Shown: positions 63,406-64,000 of the stretch, piece by piece | How positions within the stretch are numbered: the stretch's first letter is position 1 | How the letters are laid out: every line of letters starts with the position of its first letter | Source of the DNA: Falsirhodobacter algicola | Lineage (GTDB): Bacteria > Pseudomonadota > Alphaproteobacteria > Rhodobacterales > Rhodobacteraceae | NCBI RefSeq assembly: GCF_018279165.1 | Contig: NZ_CP047289.1 | Span: forward strand, 1,300,501-1,364,500 | DNA length: 64,000 nt | Direction: 5' to 3' | The notes under the pieces: model-generated | The model's database searches: none | Told to the model about the DNA's origin: nothing | Seen by the model: only the letters and a program-made list of their open reading frames with translations | Position numbers and translations under genes: made by a program

Positions 63406-64000
63406 GCCTCGTCCAGATGCAGAACGGCGCGGACGGGCAGATGGTCCGATGCGCGGCGCGACAGGGGCGAGACATGCGCCGCGAAGGAGGAGATGCGCCC
63501 CCGGCTCAGCATGATGCGGTCCAGCGGCAGCACCGGGAAGGGCGCGGGGAAGCTGGCGATGGTCGGGCTGTGCGGGAAATGCGGCAAAAAGCGTTTCAGC
63601 GTCCATTTGCCGTGGCGCCATTCGTTCATGTCGCCCATCAGCACGGTGGAGCGATCCGACATCGCCGCGATCCGGTCGAGGATGACGGTCGATTGCCGCA
63701 GCCTTGCCTGCCCCAGCAGCGCCAGATGGGTGCCGATGGCCCGCAGCGGCGCCCCGCGCACCGAAAGGTCGGCCACGACCGCGCCCCGCGCCTCCAGCCC
63801 CGGCAGGGGGATGGTCTGCACATCCTCGATCTCCACCCCGTCGCGGACCAGCATGACGTTGCCGTGCCAGCCATGCGACAGCGGGCGGCCCTGCACCTCG
63901 ACGCGGCGCAGCCCCAGATCGCGGCGCATCGCCTCGAGGTCCAGAAGGCCGCGGCGGTCGCCGAAGCGGGCATCGGCCTCCTGAAGGCAGACGATATCGG
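63402..64000 (-). CDS. endonuclease/exonuclease/phosphatase family protein, 5' partial
   Basis: Runs off the right edge; about 199 residues are visible. The first visible motif DIVCLQEADARFG is the metal-binding Gln-Glu of the EEP family (DNase I/sphingomyelinase fold). Later GTHLALLG, LMGDMNEWR (Asp-x-Asn) and SDHLPVRAVL (Asp-His) complete the active site. Often paired with PLD/cardiolipin synthase genes, as here (four-base overlap), suggesting phospholipid or envelope metabolism. Confidence 0.88.
   Translation of the reverse strand, partial: DIVCLQEADARFGDRRGLLDLEAMRRDLGLRRVEVQGRPLSHGWHGNVMLVRDGVEIEDVQTIPLPGLEARGAVVADLSVRGAPLRAIGTHLALLGQARLRQSTVILDRIAAMSDRSTVLMGDMNEWRHGKWTLKRFLPHFPHSPTIASFPAPFPVLPLDRIMLSRGRISSFAAHVSPLSRRASDHLPVRAVLHLDEA

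Noticed and set aside
1-64000. Search for rRNA, tRNA, CRISPR arrays, insertion sequences and att sites
   Set aside because: No cloverleaf, repeat-spacer series, transposase or flanking direct repeats seen; all gaps are short and explained by promoters or hairpins.

Overview
This window is a piece of chromosome from a GC-rich alphaproteobacterium, most likely Rhodobacteraceae/Paracoccaceae (Rhodobacter-Paracoccus type). The evidence is the PhyR-NepR-EcfG stress-response locus, family-typical genes (DUF2794, DUF3035, DUF1674, DUF6478, IalB-like protein), an endonuclease-type MutL, and strong GC bias at third codon positions. Genus cannot be fixed from the sequence alone. About 70 genes fill nearly all of the DNA. 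I see no rRNA, tRNA, IS element, prophage or CRISPR array, and no gene-free stretch longer than about 240 bases.

Layout. 1-10 kb: the end of a HlyD-type secretion adaptor, RidA-like, GDPD and FemAB-like genes, a peroxiredoxin divergent from an FAD reductase, rsmD-HAD, map, rsfS-rlmH and a GH13 glucosidase. 10-17 kb: a small membrane protein, a GT4 glycosyltransferase coupled to a GT29 (sialyltransferase-fold) protein, asd, a pyruvyl-transferase-like gene, beta-carbonic anhydrase, leucyl aminopeptidase and an NlpC/P60 hydrolase. 17-26 kb: DUF2794, asparaginase II, IalB-like, rlmN, DUF2945, LOG protein, dapD, a GlsB-type membrane protein, an unknown small gene, dapE, an NYN-LOTUS protein and an I78-type lipoprotein. 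25-36 kb: a minus-strand run ilvD - secreted protein - DUF6478 - small protein - rnr - mltB, then a PAQR/hemolysin III gene and the minus-strand run rbfA - phosphodiester glycosidase - truB - DUF1643. 36-47 kb: dapB, DUF1674 (sdhAF4-like), rsmB, a contracted heparinase-like gene, purH, lspA, a DUF3035 lipoprotein, a pair of M16 peptidases and mutL. 47-55 kb: a flagellar fragment motB-flgE-flgK-flgL-flgI on the minus strand and exbB-exbD-tonB on the plus strand.

54.8-64 kb is the most interesting part: a general stress response (GSR) island. A membrane HisKA_2 histidine kinase, ECF sigma factor EcfG and anti-sigma NepR form one translationally coupled minus-strand operon, divergent from phyR. 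Reading intergenic DNA for the sigma-EcfG promoter (GGAAC, 16-17 bases, CGTT), I find an interleaved face-to-face pair between phyR and nepR, a back-to-back pair between csbD and an AI-2E-family transporter gene, and single perfect copies before DUF1328, before a 164-residue unknown secreted protein at 61.4 kb, and before the GlsB-type gene at 22.7 kb. One-mismatch copies precede DUF2945 and a catalytically degenerate phospholipase-D-like gene. The targets are mostly small membrane or envelope proteins, so the island looks like the master regulator physically packed with part of its own envelope-stress regulon.

Other threads: four lysine/diaminopimelate genes (asd, dapD, dapE, dapB) are scattered through the window; seven convergent gene pairs overlap by exactly four bases through shared YTAR stop codons; several enzymes have lost key residues (RidA-like Arg to Ser, PLD-like HKD Lys and His, heparinase-like core).
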